Assembly (NCBI GenBank): GCA_030431825.1
Contig: JAUIIJ010000005.1
Coordinates: 84,966-148,965 of the forward strand
From: Alphaproteobacteria bacterium
GTDB lineage: Bacteria; Pseudomonadota; Alphaproteobacteria; Rhodobacterales; Rhodobacteraceae
Direction of reading: 5' to 3'
Length of the DNA: 64,000 nt
Shown: positions 1 to 9,219 of the stretch, piece after piece
Position numbering within the stretch: position 1 is the stretch's first letter
Layout: each line of letters begins with the position of its first letter
The notes under the pieces: model-generated
What the model was told of the DNA's origin: nothing
Database searches by the model: none
Seen by the model: only the letters and a program-made list of their open reading frames with translations
Program-made: the position numbers and the translations under genes

Positions 1-681
1 GATGGCGGCGGGTTCGCCTTCTGCCACGATGGTGCCCTCGCGCATGGCGATCATGTGCGACGCATACCGGCAAGCCTGATTCAGATCATGCAGGACCGCC
101 ACGATGGTGCGCCCTGCGTCATTCAGAGTGGCGAGCAGGTCCAGCACCTCGATCTGATGTGAAATATCGAGATAGGTCGTGGGTTCATCCAGCAGCAGGA
201 TCGGGGTTTGCTGGGCGAGGGCCATGGCAATCCAGACCCTTTGCCGCTGCCCGCCGGACAATTCGCCAACAAACCGATCCGCCAATTCCGTGATATCGGT
301 CGATCGCAGCGCCTCCTCGACCGCGCTGGCGTCTTCGCGTGACCACTGGCGCAAAAAGGATTGATGCGGATAGCGGCCCCGGCCCACGAGGTCGGCCACG
401 GTGATCCCGTCGGGTGCAAGCGGTGACTGGGGCAGCAGCCCCAAACGCCGTGCCGCATCGCGCGCCGGCAGTTCTCTTATATCCTTGCCATCCAGCACGA
501 CCTGACCGGCGCTCGGGACCAGCAACCGCGACAGCGCGCGCAACAAGGTTGACTTTCCACAGGCGTTCGGGCCGACGATCACGGTGAATGATCCATTCGG
601 TATCGCCATGCTCAGGTCCCGTGACACCGTCCGCTGGTCATAGCGCAGGGTGACGCGTTCTGCGCTCAGCCGCTGATTCAT
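1..681 (-). CDS. Iron-siderophore ABC transporter ATP-binding protein (partial, runs off left edge)
   Basis: ATPase of an iron(III)-siderophore/heme-type importer (FepC/FecE family) that energises the FecCD-type permease pair encoded divergently at 1791-3844. The 227 residues present start at the ATG at 681 and have no stop before the window edge; the C-terminus lies outside. Visible motifs: Walker A GPNACGKST at about residues 37-45, Q-loop Gln85, signature LSGGQRQR at 141-148, Walker B LLLLDEPT at about 161-168, and switch His198. Family members are about 255-270 residues, so some 30-40 residues are missing. It is divergent from the binding-protein gene across a 162-bp control region. Which siderophore is carried cannot be told from sequence. 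Confidence 0.93.
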   Translation of the reverse strand, partial: MNQRLSAERVTLRYDQRTVSRDLSMAIPNGSFTVIVGPNACGKSTLLRALSRLLVPSAGQVVLDGKDIRELPARDAARRLGLLPQSPLAPDGITVADLVGRGRYPHQSFLRQWSREDASAVEEALRSTDITELADRFVGELSGGQRQRVWIAMALAQQTPILLLDEPTTYLDISHQIEVLDLLATLNDAGRTIVAVLHDLNQACRYASHMIAMREGTIVAEGEPAAI

Positions 682-718
682 CGGGCATTCTCCGCAAGGT
701 GTACCGAGACCGTATTGC

Positions 719-740
719 ATTGCGGAACCCGTTCTGCAAT
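719..740. promoter_or_regulatory. Palindromic candidate operator between divergent siderophore genes
   Basis: In the 162-bp divergent gap, TTGCGGAAC and GTTCTGCAA form an inverted repeat around CC (8 of 9 pairs, plus a flanking A-T pair). Placement between the ATPase gene and the binding-protein gene suggests one regulator controlling both directions. It does not resemble a classic Fur box; the cognate regulator is unknown. Confidence 0.45.
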
Positions 741-843
741 ATGCAGGTCAGCCAGCCTGGCCGGTCTGTCATCCCTCGTCGGAACCGTCTTGCAGCCGAA
801 CGACCTGTACGGAAACGCCAACAGTTCCAGCTAGGCCAATGTA

Positions 844-1794
844 ATGAAATCACAATTCCCTATTTCAGCCTCGCTGGGGCTGTTAGCGTCTTTTGCGGCT
901 CCCGCCCAGTCTCAGGAGTGGCCGCGCAACGTGATCCATGAAGCCGGCATTTTGACCCTGGACGCACAACCCCGCACGGTCGTCTCGACCACGCCGAGCG
1001 TTACCGGAATTCTGCTCGCCATCGGTGCGCCACTGGTTGCGAGCGCCGCGACCACGCCGGGGTCCTTGACCGATGACAAGGGCTTTTTTTCGCAATGGGC
1101 CGGTTTGGCCGACGAACGCGGCGTCGAGGTGCTGTATCCGAACCTGACATTCGACATGGAGTCGATCATCGGCTGGTGGCCCGATCTGGTTGTCGCGTCG
1201 ACAACTGGTGCCGACAGTATCCTGCCGCAATATCCGCTGTTGCAAAGCCAGGGTATTCCGACCATCGCGGTGAATTATTCCGACCGCAGCTGGCAGGACC
1301 TTGCGCGGGAGCTCGGGCAGGCGTTGGGCGTCGAACGTGGTGCGGCGGATGCCATTGCGCGCTTTGACGACAACATCGCCAAGATCGCGTCGACAATCAC
1401 GCCACATGATGGCACGGTGACAATTGTCGGCTACCAACTCGCCGGAACCTATTCGGTGGGCAAAGTGAGCAGCCCGCAGGCAACGCTGTTGACGGCACTG
1501 GGCTTTGAGGTGGCGGGGCTGCCCGACCGGTTGCGGTCGCAAGTGACCCGGTCGTCGAATTTCGATTTCTTCTCGCGCGAAAATCTGACCGATGCGATTT
1601 CTGGCGACACCGTATTTCTGCTGAACGGGACGCAAGAGACCGTCGACACGTTTCTGAATGATCCGGTCCTTGCAAACCTGCCCGCAGTTCGCAATCGCCG
1701 GGTCTATGCGTTGGGCCAGACGTCGTTTCGGATCGACTATTTTTCCGGCCTGCAAACGGCAGAAACCGTGGCGACACAATTTGCCGCGCAATGA
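844..1794 (+). CDS. Iron-siderophore ABC transporter substrate-binding protein
   Basis: Periplasmic binding protein (FepB/FecB, cluster A-II) that would deliver an Fe(III)-siderophore to the permeases encoded next. 316 residues with an N-terminal signal peptide (hydrophobic core after MKSQFPISASLG, Ala-rich cleavage region near PAQSQ). The usual family landmarks are present: a stretch around RTVVSTTPSVTGILLAIG opening the first lobe, and WWPDLVVASTTGAD closing it. The stop overlaps the start of the first permease (ATGA at 1791-1794), so translation is coupled. Ligand identity is not deducible. Confidence 0.92.
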   Translation: MKSQFPISASLGLLASFAAPAQSQEWPRNVIHEAGILTLDAQPRTVVSTTPSVTGILLAIGAPLVASAATTPGSLTDDKGFFSQWAGLADERGVEVLYPNLTFDMESIIGWWPDLVVASTTGADSILPQYPLLQSQGIPTIAVNYSDRSWQDLARELGQALGVERGAADAIARFDDNIAKIASTITPHDGTVTIVGYQLAGTYSVGKVSSPQATLLTALGFEVAGLPDRLRSQVTRSSNFDFFSRENLTDAISGDTVFLLNGTQETVDTFLNDPVLANLPAVRNRRVYALGQTSFRIDYFSGLQTAETVATQFAAQ

Positions 1795-2813
1795 CGGGCC
1801 ATCTGTCAGACCGTGGTTGGCGTCGGCTCGGCTGGCTCGCGTTCGGTGCCGTATGTCTCGTCATTCTCTCGCTGCTCAGTCTCGCCATCGGCTCGCGTAC
1901 AATCCCGCTGGACGAGACACTGGAGGCGCTTCGCGGATTCGACCCCCAGGATGACCTGCACCTGATCGTGCGAGAATTGCGGATCCCGCGCACCGGCCTG
2001 GCGGTACTGGCGGGCGCCTCGCTGGGTGTCGCCGGGGCAATGGTGCAGGCCATCACGCGCAATCCGATGGCTGAACCGGGCTTGTTGGGTATCAACGGCG
2101 GCGCGGCCATATTGGTGGTTGTCGGTATCGCGGTTTTTGACCTGACCGGCATGCATCAATATGTCTGGCTGGGCTACGCCGGTGCCGGACTTGCCGGGGT
2201 TGCGGTGTTTCTGCTGGGGCGCGCGCATCGGGCAGGGACAGATCCCGTGCGGTTGCTTCTGGCCGGTGCGGGACTGTCGGTGGTTCTGGGCTCGGCCACC
2301 AGCCTGGTTATTCTCAACGCGGATTCCGCGGTATTCGACACCTTTCGGAACTGGGCGGCCGGCTCCGTGGAAGGCCGCAACATGCAGATCGTGAGCACGC
2401 TGGCCTTGTCATTGCTGTGTGGCAGTTCAATCGCACTGGGCCTCGCCAGCAGTCTCAATGGCCTGGCGTTGGGCCAGGATGTCGGCCGGGCGCTCGGGAT
2501 ACGACCGGGGTGGGTCTGGTCACTGGCCTGCTTTTCCGTGATGCTGCTGGCCGGTGGCGCCACGGCTGCAATCGGCCCGATCGGCTTTGTCGGGTTGGTT
2601 GCGCCGCACCTGGCGCGCGCGGTTTGCGGACCGGATTACCGCTGGATTTTTCCGTACGCGGCATTGTTTGCCGCCATGCTGCTGTTGATCGCCGACATCA
2701 TTGGCCGGGTCATCGCCACGCCGTCCGAAATCCCGGCAGGCATTGTTTCGACGCTCCTCGGAGGGCCGTTCTTTGTTTACGTGGCAAGGCGCTTCAAATT
2801 GGCCCGGCTATGA
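1791..2813 (+). CDS. Siderophore ABC transporter permease (FecCD family), first subunit
   Basis: Inner-membrane permease of the FecCD/BtuC family, 340 residues, multiple hydrophobic helices (about ten expected for the family). The conserved segment RNPMAEPGLLGINGGAA, seen near residue 80-100, and the later GPIGFVGLVAPHLAR loop that contacts the ATPase are both present. Start codon overlaps the binding-protein stop, and its own stop overlaps the next permease start by ATGA, giving a tightly coupled SBP-permease-permease operon. It presumably pairs with the second permease to form a heterodimer powered by the divergently encoded ATPase. Confidence 0.93.
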   Translation: MTGHLSDRGWRRLGWLAFGAVCLVILSLLSLAIGSRTIPLDETLEALRGFDPQDDLHLIVRELRIPRTGLAVLAGASLGVAGAMVQAITRNPMAEPGLLGINGGAAILVVVGIAVFDLTGMHQYVWLGYAGAGLAGVAVFLLGRAHRAGTDPVRLLLAGAGLSVVLGSATSLVILNADSAVFDTFRNWAAGSVEGRNMQIVSTLALSLLCGSSIALGLASSLNGLALGQDVGRALGIRPGWVWSLACFSVMLLAGGATAAIGPIGFVGLVAPHLARAVCGPDYRWIFPYAALFAAMLLLIADIIGRVIATPSEIPAGIVSTLLGGPFFVYVARRFKLARL

Positions 2814-3844
2814 GGTTCCGCGACCGGCACGTCATCCGGACAGGACGGGTTTCGATCCTGCTGCCGCTTCGTGTGGTCGTGGTTTCATCGGTCCTGGTGC
2901 TGCTCGGTCTCTTGCTCGCGGCTCTGTTGCTCAATACCGGCACGCTGCGCCTTGGAGTCGCGGATGTCCTCTCCGGTCTTCTCGGCGACGCCAACGATCC
3001 CCGCATTGACCGGGTTGTAATGGGTATTCGGTTGCCACGCCTGCTGACCGCCGCGCTTGTCGGTGCCTCTCTCGGGCTGGGCGGTGCCGTGTTCCAGTCG
3101 ATCACCCGTAACGCGCTGGGATCGCCAGATGTTATCGGCTTCACGACAGGCGCGGCCACGGGCGCGATCGTTCATATCATCCTGTTCAATGCCGGTCCGT
3201 TTCAAACCGCCGTTGCCGCCATCCTGTTTGGCATGGCCACTGCGCTGGTTGTCTTTCTGATCTCGCGGCGCGGCCAAAGCTCTGGCGGATATCGTCTGGT
3301 TCTGGTGGGGATTGGCGTTGGTGCGGTGTTGTCGGGGGCCAATACACTGCTATTGGTGATGGGCGATCTTGATCAGGCCATGGCAGCGCAGGTCTGGCTG
3401 GCCGGATCACTGAACGCACGTACCTGGGGGCATGTAGGACCGGCGGCGCTTGGATTGTTCCTGTTTGCGCCGGTTGGCGTTCTCCACGCGCGCAAGCTGG
3501 TGATGATGGAAATGGGCGATGACATGGCCCACCAGCTGGGGGTCGAGGTCGAACGCGTGCGCCTGATCATGGTGATCATGGCGGTCGGGTTGACATCGGT
3601 CGCAACCGCCGCCGCCGGCCCGATCGCATTTGTCGCGCTTGCCGCTCCGCACCTGTCGCGCAAATTGACCGGTACGCCCGAGGTATCCTTGGTGCCCGCT
3701 GCGCTGATGGGCGCGCTTCTGGTCATGGGTGCGGATCTGTGCAGTCAGAACCTTCTCGGTACGGCGTCGCTGCCCATCGGTGCGATGACCGGGTTTCTGG
3801 GCGGCCTTTACCTGCTCTGGCTGTTGGTGGCACGCGGGCGCTAA
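2810..3844 (+). CDS. Siderophore ABC transporter permease (FecCD family), second subunit
   Basis: Second FecCD-family permease, 344 residues from the ATG at 2810, which forms an ATGA overlap with the preceding stop; the frame is open much further upstream but that part is out-of-frame overlap with the first permease. Family landmarks: RNALGSPDVIGFTTGAATGA and the coupling-loop segment GPIAFVALAAPHLSRKLTG. Hydrophobic throughout with an arginine-containing N-terminus. The 3' end overlaps by 4 bp (ctaa, 3841-3844) with the stop of the convergent monooxygenase gene, leaving no room for an intergenic terminator. Confidence 0.92.
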   Translation: MRFRDRHVIRTGRVSILLPLRVVVVSSVLVLLGLLLAALLLNTGTLRLGVADVLSGLLGDANDPRIDRVVMGIRLPRLLTAALVGASLGLGGAVFQSITRNALGSPDVIGFTTGAATGAIVHIILFNAGPFQTAVAAILFGMATALVVFLISRRGQSSGGYRLVLVGIGVGAVLSGANTLLLVMGDLDQAMAAQVWLAGSLNARTWGHVGPAALGLFLFAPVGVLHARKLVMMEMGDDMAHQLGVEVERVRLIMVIMAVGLTSVATAAAGPIAFVALAAPHLSRKLTGTPEVSLVPAALMGALLVMGADLCSQNLLGTASLPIGAMTGFLGGLYLLWLLVARGR

Positions 3845-5142
3845 AGCCGGCGCTCGCGCAAATGGCCCAGAAAACTCCTGGATTTATAGTCCTTCCGGAA
3901 CAGACCTCGCTGCGCCAATTGCGGGATCAAATCGTGCAGGGTCCGCTTCATCGAATCCACACCACCACCCGGCACGTTTATGAAACCATCAATCGCACCG
4001 TCGCGGTGCCATTCCGCAATCTGCTCGGCGGCATCGTCGACGGTGCCGATGATGCGCCAATGTCCTGACCCGGCGGATTCGGGGCGTTGCAGCAATTCGG
4101 ATACCGTTGGTTCATCGCGCTGGATCATACGTCGCAAGAGTTCGGAATGCGTGCGGCTGCGCAGCTTGTCGGGCAGGGCGGGCAGGTCGGTGGCGCGGAT
4201 CGGGCGATCCTCCGGCCAATCCGTCAAATCAAGCCCGATCATCTGCTTGACCATGTCCAGACGGCGACCGCGATCGATGCCGGCATTGGTTTCCATGAAG
4301 AGTTCCCGGGCCTCGGCGCGGGTCTCGGCCAGATAGCAATTCAGCCCCGGCATGATCACGATGTCGTCTGCGTCGCGCCCATGCGCGACGGCGCGCTTGC
4401 GAAGATCCGCGCGCAGGGACATCGCGGCGTCCTTGTCGGGTGTAGACGCAAAGATGGCATCCGCCACCTGTGCGGCGAATTCACGACCGGTCTCGGACGC
4501 TCCGGCTTGGATCAGGGGAATGCGATCACCGTCGGGGGCGCGCACGTTCAAGGGTCCTGCAACTTTGAAATACCGGCCCTCATGCTCGATGGGTTGTATC
4601 AGGGATTGATCGTATCCCTCTGGCCCGGGGGCAGGGTTGCTCGCCCACAGGCGCCTGACAACCTCTGTGAACTCTGCCGCACGGGCATATTTCTCATCTG
4701 GCGATGGCATATCGTCGAAACCGAAATTCCTGTGCCCATCCAGTGCCGTAACAATGTTCCATCCTGCGCGTCCGCCGCTGAGCCAGTGCAGTGTCTGAAG
4801 CTGTCGTGCGACAATATACGGGGGGAAAAAGGTGGTGGAGACGGTGGTCAGAAGGCCCACATGACTGGAATGCTGAGACAATGCCGCCAGCTTCAACGTC
4901 GGATCAAGTGAGCCCGGACCCGGTCCCTGGCCGCCCCGCAGGCCGCGAGGATTGGCGAACAGCGTATCAGGCAGAAACATGAAATCCAGCTTTGCGGCTT
5001 CGGACATGCGACAGAGTTCGGCGTCGGCCTCGATTGCATAGCCGTCATTGGCCGTGGCCTTGGAAGAGTCCTGGTCCCTGTCGTTCAGCCAGGTCGCCGC
5101 CAGTGACATGCCGATATGCAGGATATTCTCGTTTTCAGCCAT
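3841..5142 (-). CDS. LLM-class flavin-dependent monooxygenase (NtaA/SnaA/DszA family)
   Basis: Flavin-dependent monooxygenase using reduced FMN supplied by a separate reductase; the family oxidises nitrilotriacetate, dibenzothiophene sulfone, pristinamycin precursors and similar compounds. Visible family signature: FMFLPDTLFANPRG near residues 45-60, LAALSQHSSHVGLLTTVSTTFFPPY, and GWNIVTALDGHRNFG. I place the start at the ATG at 5142 (433 residues, normal for the family at about 440), because a GGAAAG motif lies about 10 bases upstream; an in-frame ATG at 5160 is possible. The frame stays open to 5409 but the extra part has no family character. No flavin reductase is adjacent. Substrate unknown. 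Confidence 0.88.
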   Translation of the reverse strand: MAENENILHIGMSLAATWLNDRDQDSSKATANDGYAIEADAELCRMSEAAKLDFMFLPDTLFANPRGLRGGQGPGPGSLDPTLKLAALSQHSSHVGLLTTVSTTFFPPYIVARQLQTLHWLSGGRAGWNIVTALDGHRNFGFDDMPSPDEKYARAAEFTEVVRRLWASNPAPGPEGYDQSLIQPIEHEGRYFKVAGPLNVRAPDGDRIPLIQAGASETGREFAAQVADAIFASTPDKDAAMSLRADLRKRAVAHGRDADDIVIMPGLNCYLAETRAEARELFMETNAGIDRGRRLDMVKQMIGLDLTDWPEDRPIRATDLPALPDKLRSRTHSELLRRMIQRDEPTVSELLQRPESAGSGHWRIIGTVDDAAEQIAEWHRDGAIDGFINVPGGGVDSMKRTLHDLIPQLAQRGLFRKDYKSRSFLGHLRERRL

Positions 5143-5628
5143 CGAATTGGTACTTTCCATTCTGTACGGTTCGGCGCGCGCCAAACATTCCGTCGTTTGC
5201 GGTGTCGTCACATACTCCTCTCTGACTGTCGAGACACGACCGAACCGGCCTTCAGTCAGAGCCGGGATTTTACCTGCCCGCGAAGGCTCCGCCGGTTGCT
5301 GTTCTCGGTGTGTACTGAGCTGGCTCGTCAATCTTGCGGATCGGATGGCGGACCGTCGGCCCGCGACCGTCTTGGCCATCCGGCACAAGCCTATGGCGGC
5401 GCGGCGCAATCCTGTTTTTCATATCGATTGCGATGGGATTCCGAGATGCCACAGCCCGTGCAGCCGCCCGGTGAGCGACGCAATCGTCTGGAGCGTTTCG
5501 CGACCGATCCGGAATATCTGTCATCACCCAACACACTGAAAATCCGATTTCAGTCAATGCCAGGTGAGTCAGTTCGTCGCGAAACGCTCCAATTTCCTGT
5601 GTCGTCTCTCAGGCGTCACTGATCGATG
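5143..5628. other. 486-bp non-coding gap with inverted repeats
   Basis: No recognisable gene on either strand; short open frames here have no family resemblance. It separates two minus-strand genes (acyl-CoA synthetase ending at 5629 and the monooxygenase starting at 5142), so it should hold the monooxygenase promoter. Its only striking content is the long inverted repeat at 5489-5591, listed separately. Confidence 0.6.
5489..5591. repeat. Perfect 16-bp inverted repeat with 71-bp spacer
   Basis: TGGAGCGTTTCGCGAC at 5489-5504 is the exact reverse complement of 5576-5591. The spacer holds a second small palindrome, CTGAAA...TTTCAG at 5536-5553. The arrangement could be a cruciform or RNA stem, a two-site operator, or the ends of a tiny non-autonomous element; no clear target duplication flanks it. 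Confidence 0.7.
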
Positions 5629-7725
5629 TCATCGGGTCACGACAACCGCATCCAGCGCAATCGCGCCTTGCCCCTCAGGCCGGATCAGCACGGGGTTTGC
5701 CTCGATCGAGACCAACTGGTCGGCATGGGCCGCGGCGAAGGTCGAGAGCGCGACGATTGCGTCGGTCAGCGCGTCAATGTCTGACGGCGGGGCATTGCGT
5801 ACCCCATCCAGCACCTTTCTTGCCCGGATTTCGTCGATCATGGCGCGCGCTTGCGTGCGATCGACCGGCGCGATGCGGAAACTGACGTCGCCCATGGCTT
5901 CCACCAGAACGCCGCCCAGCCCGAACATGACGACAGGCCCGAATGTCGGGTCCATCGTGACGCCAAGGATGGTCTCGACACTGTCCCCGGCAATCATCGG
6001 CGCGACGATACAGCCATCGATCCGGGCGTCCGCCACGGCTGCGCCGGCTGCCATGATGGCGTCGAAGGCGGCTCTTACAGCGGCTTCATCACGGAGTCCG
6101 AGTTTCACACCACCGATGTCGGACTTGTGCAGGATGTCAGGTGACAGAAGCTTCATCACGACCGGGTAACCGATGTCCTGCGCGGCGGCTACGGCCTCAT
6201 CCGCAGTTTTGGCCATGCGTTCGGAAACGACGGGCAGCCCGGCAGTGCGCAGAACGTCCATCGCCTCGATTTCATTCAGCTGGCCGCTTGGGAGCCGGCT
6301 TCCCCTTGCCACGACGGGCTGGTCCACGGCATTTGCGAAGCTCTGTGCGAAATACCATGCGGCGGCCACGGCGCGGGGGCCGTAGGTCGGCTCGGTCGGG
6401 GCATAGGTTCCGTTGGCTTCAAGCTCTTGCGCGACAGCGGGCGGGTGCATGCCCGGCGCGATCATGAGCCGTTCGGGGTGCGCGGCGCGGACGCGCTCCC
6501 AACTGTCGATCAGCACCTTTCCCAGCCCGGGGTCCGAAGTCGCCGCGCCCAGGAAACACACGACGCTGCCAAAGTCGGTTTCGTTGAGAACCAATTCCAG
6601 AGCCTGTTCGAACAACGTCGGATCCGAAATCACCTGTGCGGTCATGTCCAGCGGATTTCGCACGCCGGCGAAAGGGATCAGCTTCTTGAAGCTGCTCTGC
6701 ACGGTCTCGGGCAACGGCGCGACATCCAGACCGCGTTCTTCGGCCTCGTCCGCCATGAGAATGCCAACCCCGCCCGAAGGCGTGACGATCGCAATCCGGT
6801 TGTTGTCTGGCAGGCGACCGATGGCGAGGGCACAGCCGATGTCCAGAAATTCCTCGATATTGCGCGCGCGATAGACACCGAACTGGCGGAACATCGCGTC
6901 GAAAACAGCGTCCGATCCGGCCAGCGCGGCGGTGTGCGATTGCGCGGCTTCCGCGCCTGCCGCGGTCCGGCCAAGCTTGACCGCGACAACGGGCTTGCGG
7001 TTGGCACGTGCGATTTCCAGCGCCCGGATCAGACCGGGTCCATCGCGGCAGCCCTCAAGGTACATCAGGATGACATCAACCTGCGGGTCCTGAGCCAGTT
7101 CGGCCAGAACATCGGCGACGTCTACGTCCGCTTCGTTACCGGTCGTGACCATGTGCGAAATGCCGATGCCACGGTTGTTGGCCATCTGAATGCATAGCCC
7201 GCCAAAGGCGCCGGACTGGCTGATCAGGGCAATGCGGCCATCGCGGGGCAGTGTCTCGACCTTCGAAAATGCCGGGTGGAAGGTCGCAACCATGCCGGTG
7301 CCCATCGTGGCCACCCCCATGCAGTTCGGCCCCACCATCCGCATGCCGCCGGCGCGCGCCTTGGCTGCCATGCGTTCCTGGGTTTCGCGGCCGTCCTCGC
7401 CGAGTTCGGCGAACCCGGACGAGAACATGACGAGCGCGCCGACGCCGGCGGCCACGCAGTCATCGACCACCTGTTCCGCCAGTTGGCCGGGAACCGCGCA
7501 GATCGCCAGATCGACCTGCCCGGCATCGCCAATCGTGGGAAAGGCGGGCAGTCCTTGCACGGTGTCTGCCTTGGGATTGACCGGAGCAATGCGACCTTGA
7601 AAGCCGGAACGCTTGAGAAAATCGATCGGTCTGCCGCCGATCTTGCCCGGGTCCGTGGACGCACCAATCACTGCGATGGAGCGCGGATAAAACAAACTCT
7701 GAAGCGAGCCGGTTTTGCCATTCAT
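5629..7725 (-). CDS. Acyl-CoA synthetase, ADP(NDP)-forming (acetate--CoA ligase family)
   Basis: Single-chain NDP-forming acyl-CoA synthetase: carboxylate + CoA + ATP to acyl-CoA + ADP + Pi. 698 residues from the ATG at 7725, preceded by GAGAAAGGGA at 8-15 bases. Domain order as in this family: CoA-binding Rossmann part (FYPRSIAVIGASTDPGKIGG near residue 10-30), succinyl-CoA-ligase-like part with the phospho-histidine region around AAQSHTAALAGSD (about 250-260), then a C-terminal ATP-grasp part (SPDILHKSDIGGVKLGL). It lies 124 bp downstream of the TRAP/DUF1254 operon in the same direction, suggesting it activates a carboxylate imported by that transporter (inference). Confidence 0.92.
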   Translation of the reverse strand: MNGKTGSLQSLFYPRSIAVIGASTDPGKIGGRPIDFLKRSGFQGRIAPVNPKADTVQGLPAFPTIGDAGQVDLAICAVPGQLAEQVVDDCVAAGVGALVMFSSGFAELGEDGRETQERMAAKARAGGMRMVGPNCMGVATMGTGMVATFHPAFSKVETLPRDGRIALISQSGAFGGLCIQMANNRGIGISHMVTTGNEADVDVADVLAELAQDPQVDVILMYLEGCRDGPGLIRALEIARANRKPVVAVKLGRTAAGAEAAQSHTAALAGSDAVFDAMFRQFGVYRARNIEEFLDIGCALAIGRLPDNNRIAIVTPSGGVGILMADEAEERGLDVAPLPETVQSSFKKLIPFAGVRNPLDMTAQVISDPTLFEQALELVLNETDFGSVVCFLGAATSDPGLGKVLIDSWERVRAAHPERLMIAPGMHPPAVAQELEANGTYAPTEPTYGPRAVAAAWYFAQSFANAVDQPVVARGSRLPSGQLNEIEAMDVLRTAGLPVVSERMAKTADEAVAAAQDIGYPVVMKLLSPDILHKSDIGGVKLGLRDEAAVRAAFDAIMAAGAAVADARIDGCIVAPMIAGDSVETILGVTMDPTFGPVVMFGLGGVLVEAMGDVSFRIAPVDRTQARAMIDEIRARKVLDGVRNAPPSDIDALTDAIVALSTFAAAHADQLVSIEANPVLIRPEGQGAIALDAVVVTR

Positions 7726-7849
7726 GGTTCTTTTCCCTTTCTCTCCGCGGCGCTTGTGCAAGCCGTGCGGACGACCTCATCTGACTGGTGCGTGCGATCC
7801 GGATTGATCTGCGTGCTCTCGTTCCCGGGACGCCTTACATTCTTTGCCT

Positions 7850-9133
7850 TTAGCTGCCGACAGGCTCGGGATCGGGTATCCTGTATCGCCCTTCGAGAAG
7901 TTCGACACGCGGCAGGTAGGCGCGCAGGAAAAGCTGAAATGTGCCCGGTGGGGCCGGCAACCAGTTCGATTCACGATCGGCGCCGGGGCTGTCGTGCCCG
8001 ATCCAGATGTCGAGCGATCCGTCCGCATTCCATTTCAAGCCCGGCGTTCGGTCACCAACGGCATAGCGGTTCATCGGATTGTGAACGAAATAGAACTCAC
8101 CCTCTGCGGTCGGTTCGTACAGCGACAGCGACCAGAACGAGTTGGCAGGCAGCATCCGGTCGGCCGGTATGTGCAGCCGCCATGAACGGGTGCCGACAAA
8201 CGCTTCGCCGCCCACACCGCCGGATCGGAAATAGCTGGCCTCTTCCAGCGGCAAGGCACCAAGGCCACCGACTGCGACGACCGCACGCAGGAAGTAATCC
8301 TGGCCATACACGCCGAGATTGCGTCGTGGCGGAACCCATCCCGCACCGCCACGTCCCAAGGAAGCCTGAATGCGCGCGATGCGATCGGCACAGATCCGCA
8401 GGCCCTCTGCAATTGCCTCGCTCTCTTCTTCGGTGAAGCGCGAAGGGGCAAACACGGTGTCCGGGCCAATGCCCAGGGGCGCGATCCGGCGCAGCATTTC
8501 GATATCTGTCGCAGGCGGCGGGTTGCGACGGATCAGACGGTTGGCTTCGGCAAAGAAGTTCTGCCACGGTGCATGCCGGTCAACCGCCGGGATCTCCTTC
8601 CCATCGTGGGTCGGGGCGTCCAGGATGATCGCATCTTGAATGCTGCGCGGCCATGTCAGATCGTTGGGATCGTCCACGAGAATGCGAAACAACCCCAGCA
8701 CCGTCGGGGTCGGGCAGCGCACCACCGGTCCCTTTATGCCGGCGGTCGAGCCGGTCGGACCGACCAGCGTCACCTCGGTCGTGTCGGGCCCGGTGGTCCG
8801 GGACCCGAGAACCGCGATGGTGTTGGTGTAGGCATCCAGCAGATGAAGTGAAATATAGCGTCCCCGCGTGCCCGGTACGGAAACCCGCGCAGGACCTTTA
8901 TCAAGGTCAAGCCAGATGTCCGTATAGAGCGTGTCGTTATTGGGGGTCGTGATATCGCGATCATCCGGAGTCAGCAGATCGCGGTAATGCAATGGCCGAT
9001 GCATGGCACCGTTTTCGATCCGGCGACGCCTGAATGTCTCGAGAGCCAGCAAGGGCATGGCGTAGATATAGGCCTCGGAGGCAATCATCGCGAAATCGGG
9101 AGGCGCGACGGTCTCTGTGTCTCGGGGCATCAT
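7850..9133 (-). CDS. DUF1254/DUF1214 domain protein (copy 2, last in TRAP operon)
   Basis: 427-residue member of the DUF1254 family (with C-terminal DUF1214 part); function unknown. The family core is clear: ASEAYIYAMPLLALETFRRR near the N-terminus, TPNNDTLYTDIWLDLDKGPARVSVPG, and RYISLHLLDAYTNTIAVLGSRTTG, with the C-terminal segment ending in FQLFLRAYLPRVELLEGRY. Two adjacent ATGs open the gene; AGGAAGG upstream favours the second (9130). No signal peptide is evident, unlike many family members. It is a divergent paralogue of the protein encoded at 10323-11618 and lies after a stem-loop downstream of the TAXI binding-protein gene. Confidence 0.88.
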   Translation of the reverse strand: MMPRDTETVAPPDFAMIASEAYIYAMPLLALETFRRRRIENGAMHRPLHYRDLLTPDDRDITTPNNDTLYTDIWLDLDKGPARVSVPGTRGRYISLHLLDAYTNTIAVLGSRTTGPDTTEVTLVGPTGSTAGIKGPVVRCPTPTVLGLFRILVDDPNDLTWPRSIQDAIILDAPTHDGKEIPAVDRHAPWQNFFAEANRLIRRNPPPATDIEMLRRIAPLGIGPDTVFAPSRFTEEESEAIAEGLRICADRIARIQASLGRGGAGWVPPRRNLGVYGQDYFLRAVVAVGGLGALPLEEASYFRSGGVGGEAFVGTRSWRLHIPADRMLPANSFWSLSLYEPTAEGEFYFVHNPMNRYAVGDRTPGLKWNADGSLDIWIGHDSPGADRESNWLPAPPGTFQLFLRAYLPRVELLEGRYRIPDPEPVGS

Positions 9134-9219
9134 GTCCTTCCTGTCGGCACGCGGGCCGGGGTCAATGTGTTGCTGTCGGGTGCCTTCGCCGCTCGTCCGG
9201 TCGGGCGATGGTTGCCGGC

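Noticed and set aside
883..1791. 302-codon minus-strand frame opposite the siderophore-binding protein
   Set aside because: Shadow of a recognised gene with third-position GC bias in the other strand.
5143..5628. A gene in the gap before the monooxygenase, including an N-terminal extension of the monooxygenase to 5409
   Set aside because: Extension lacks family similarity and a ribosome site; short frames here match nothing recognisable.
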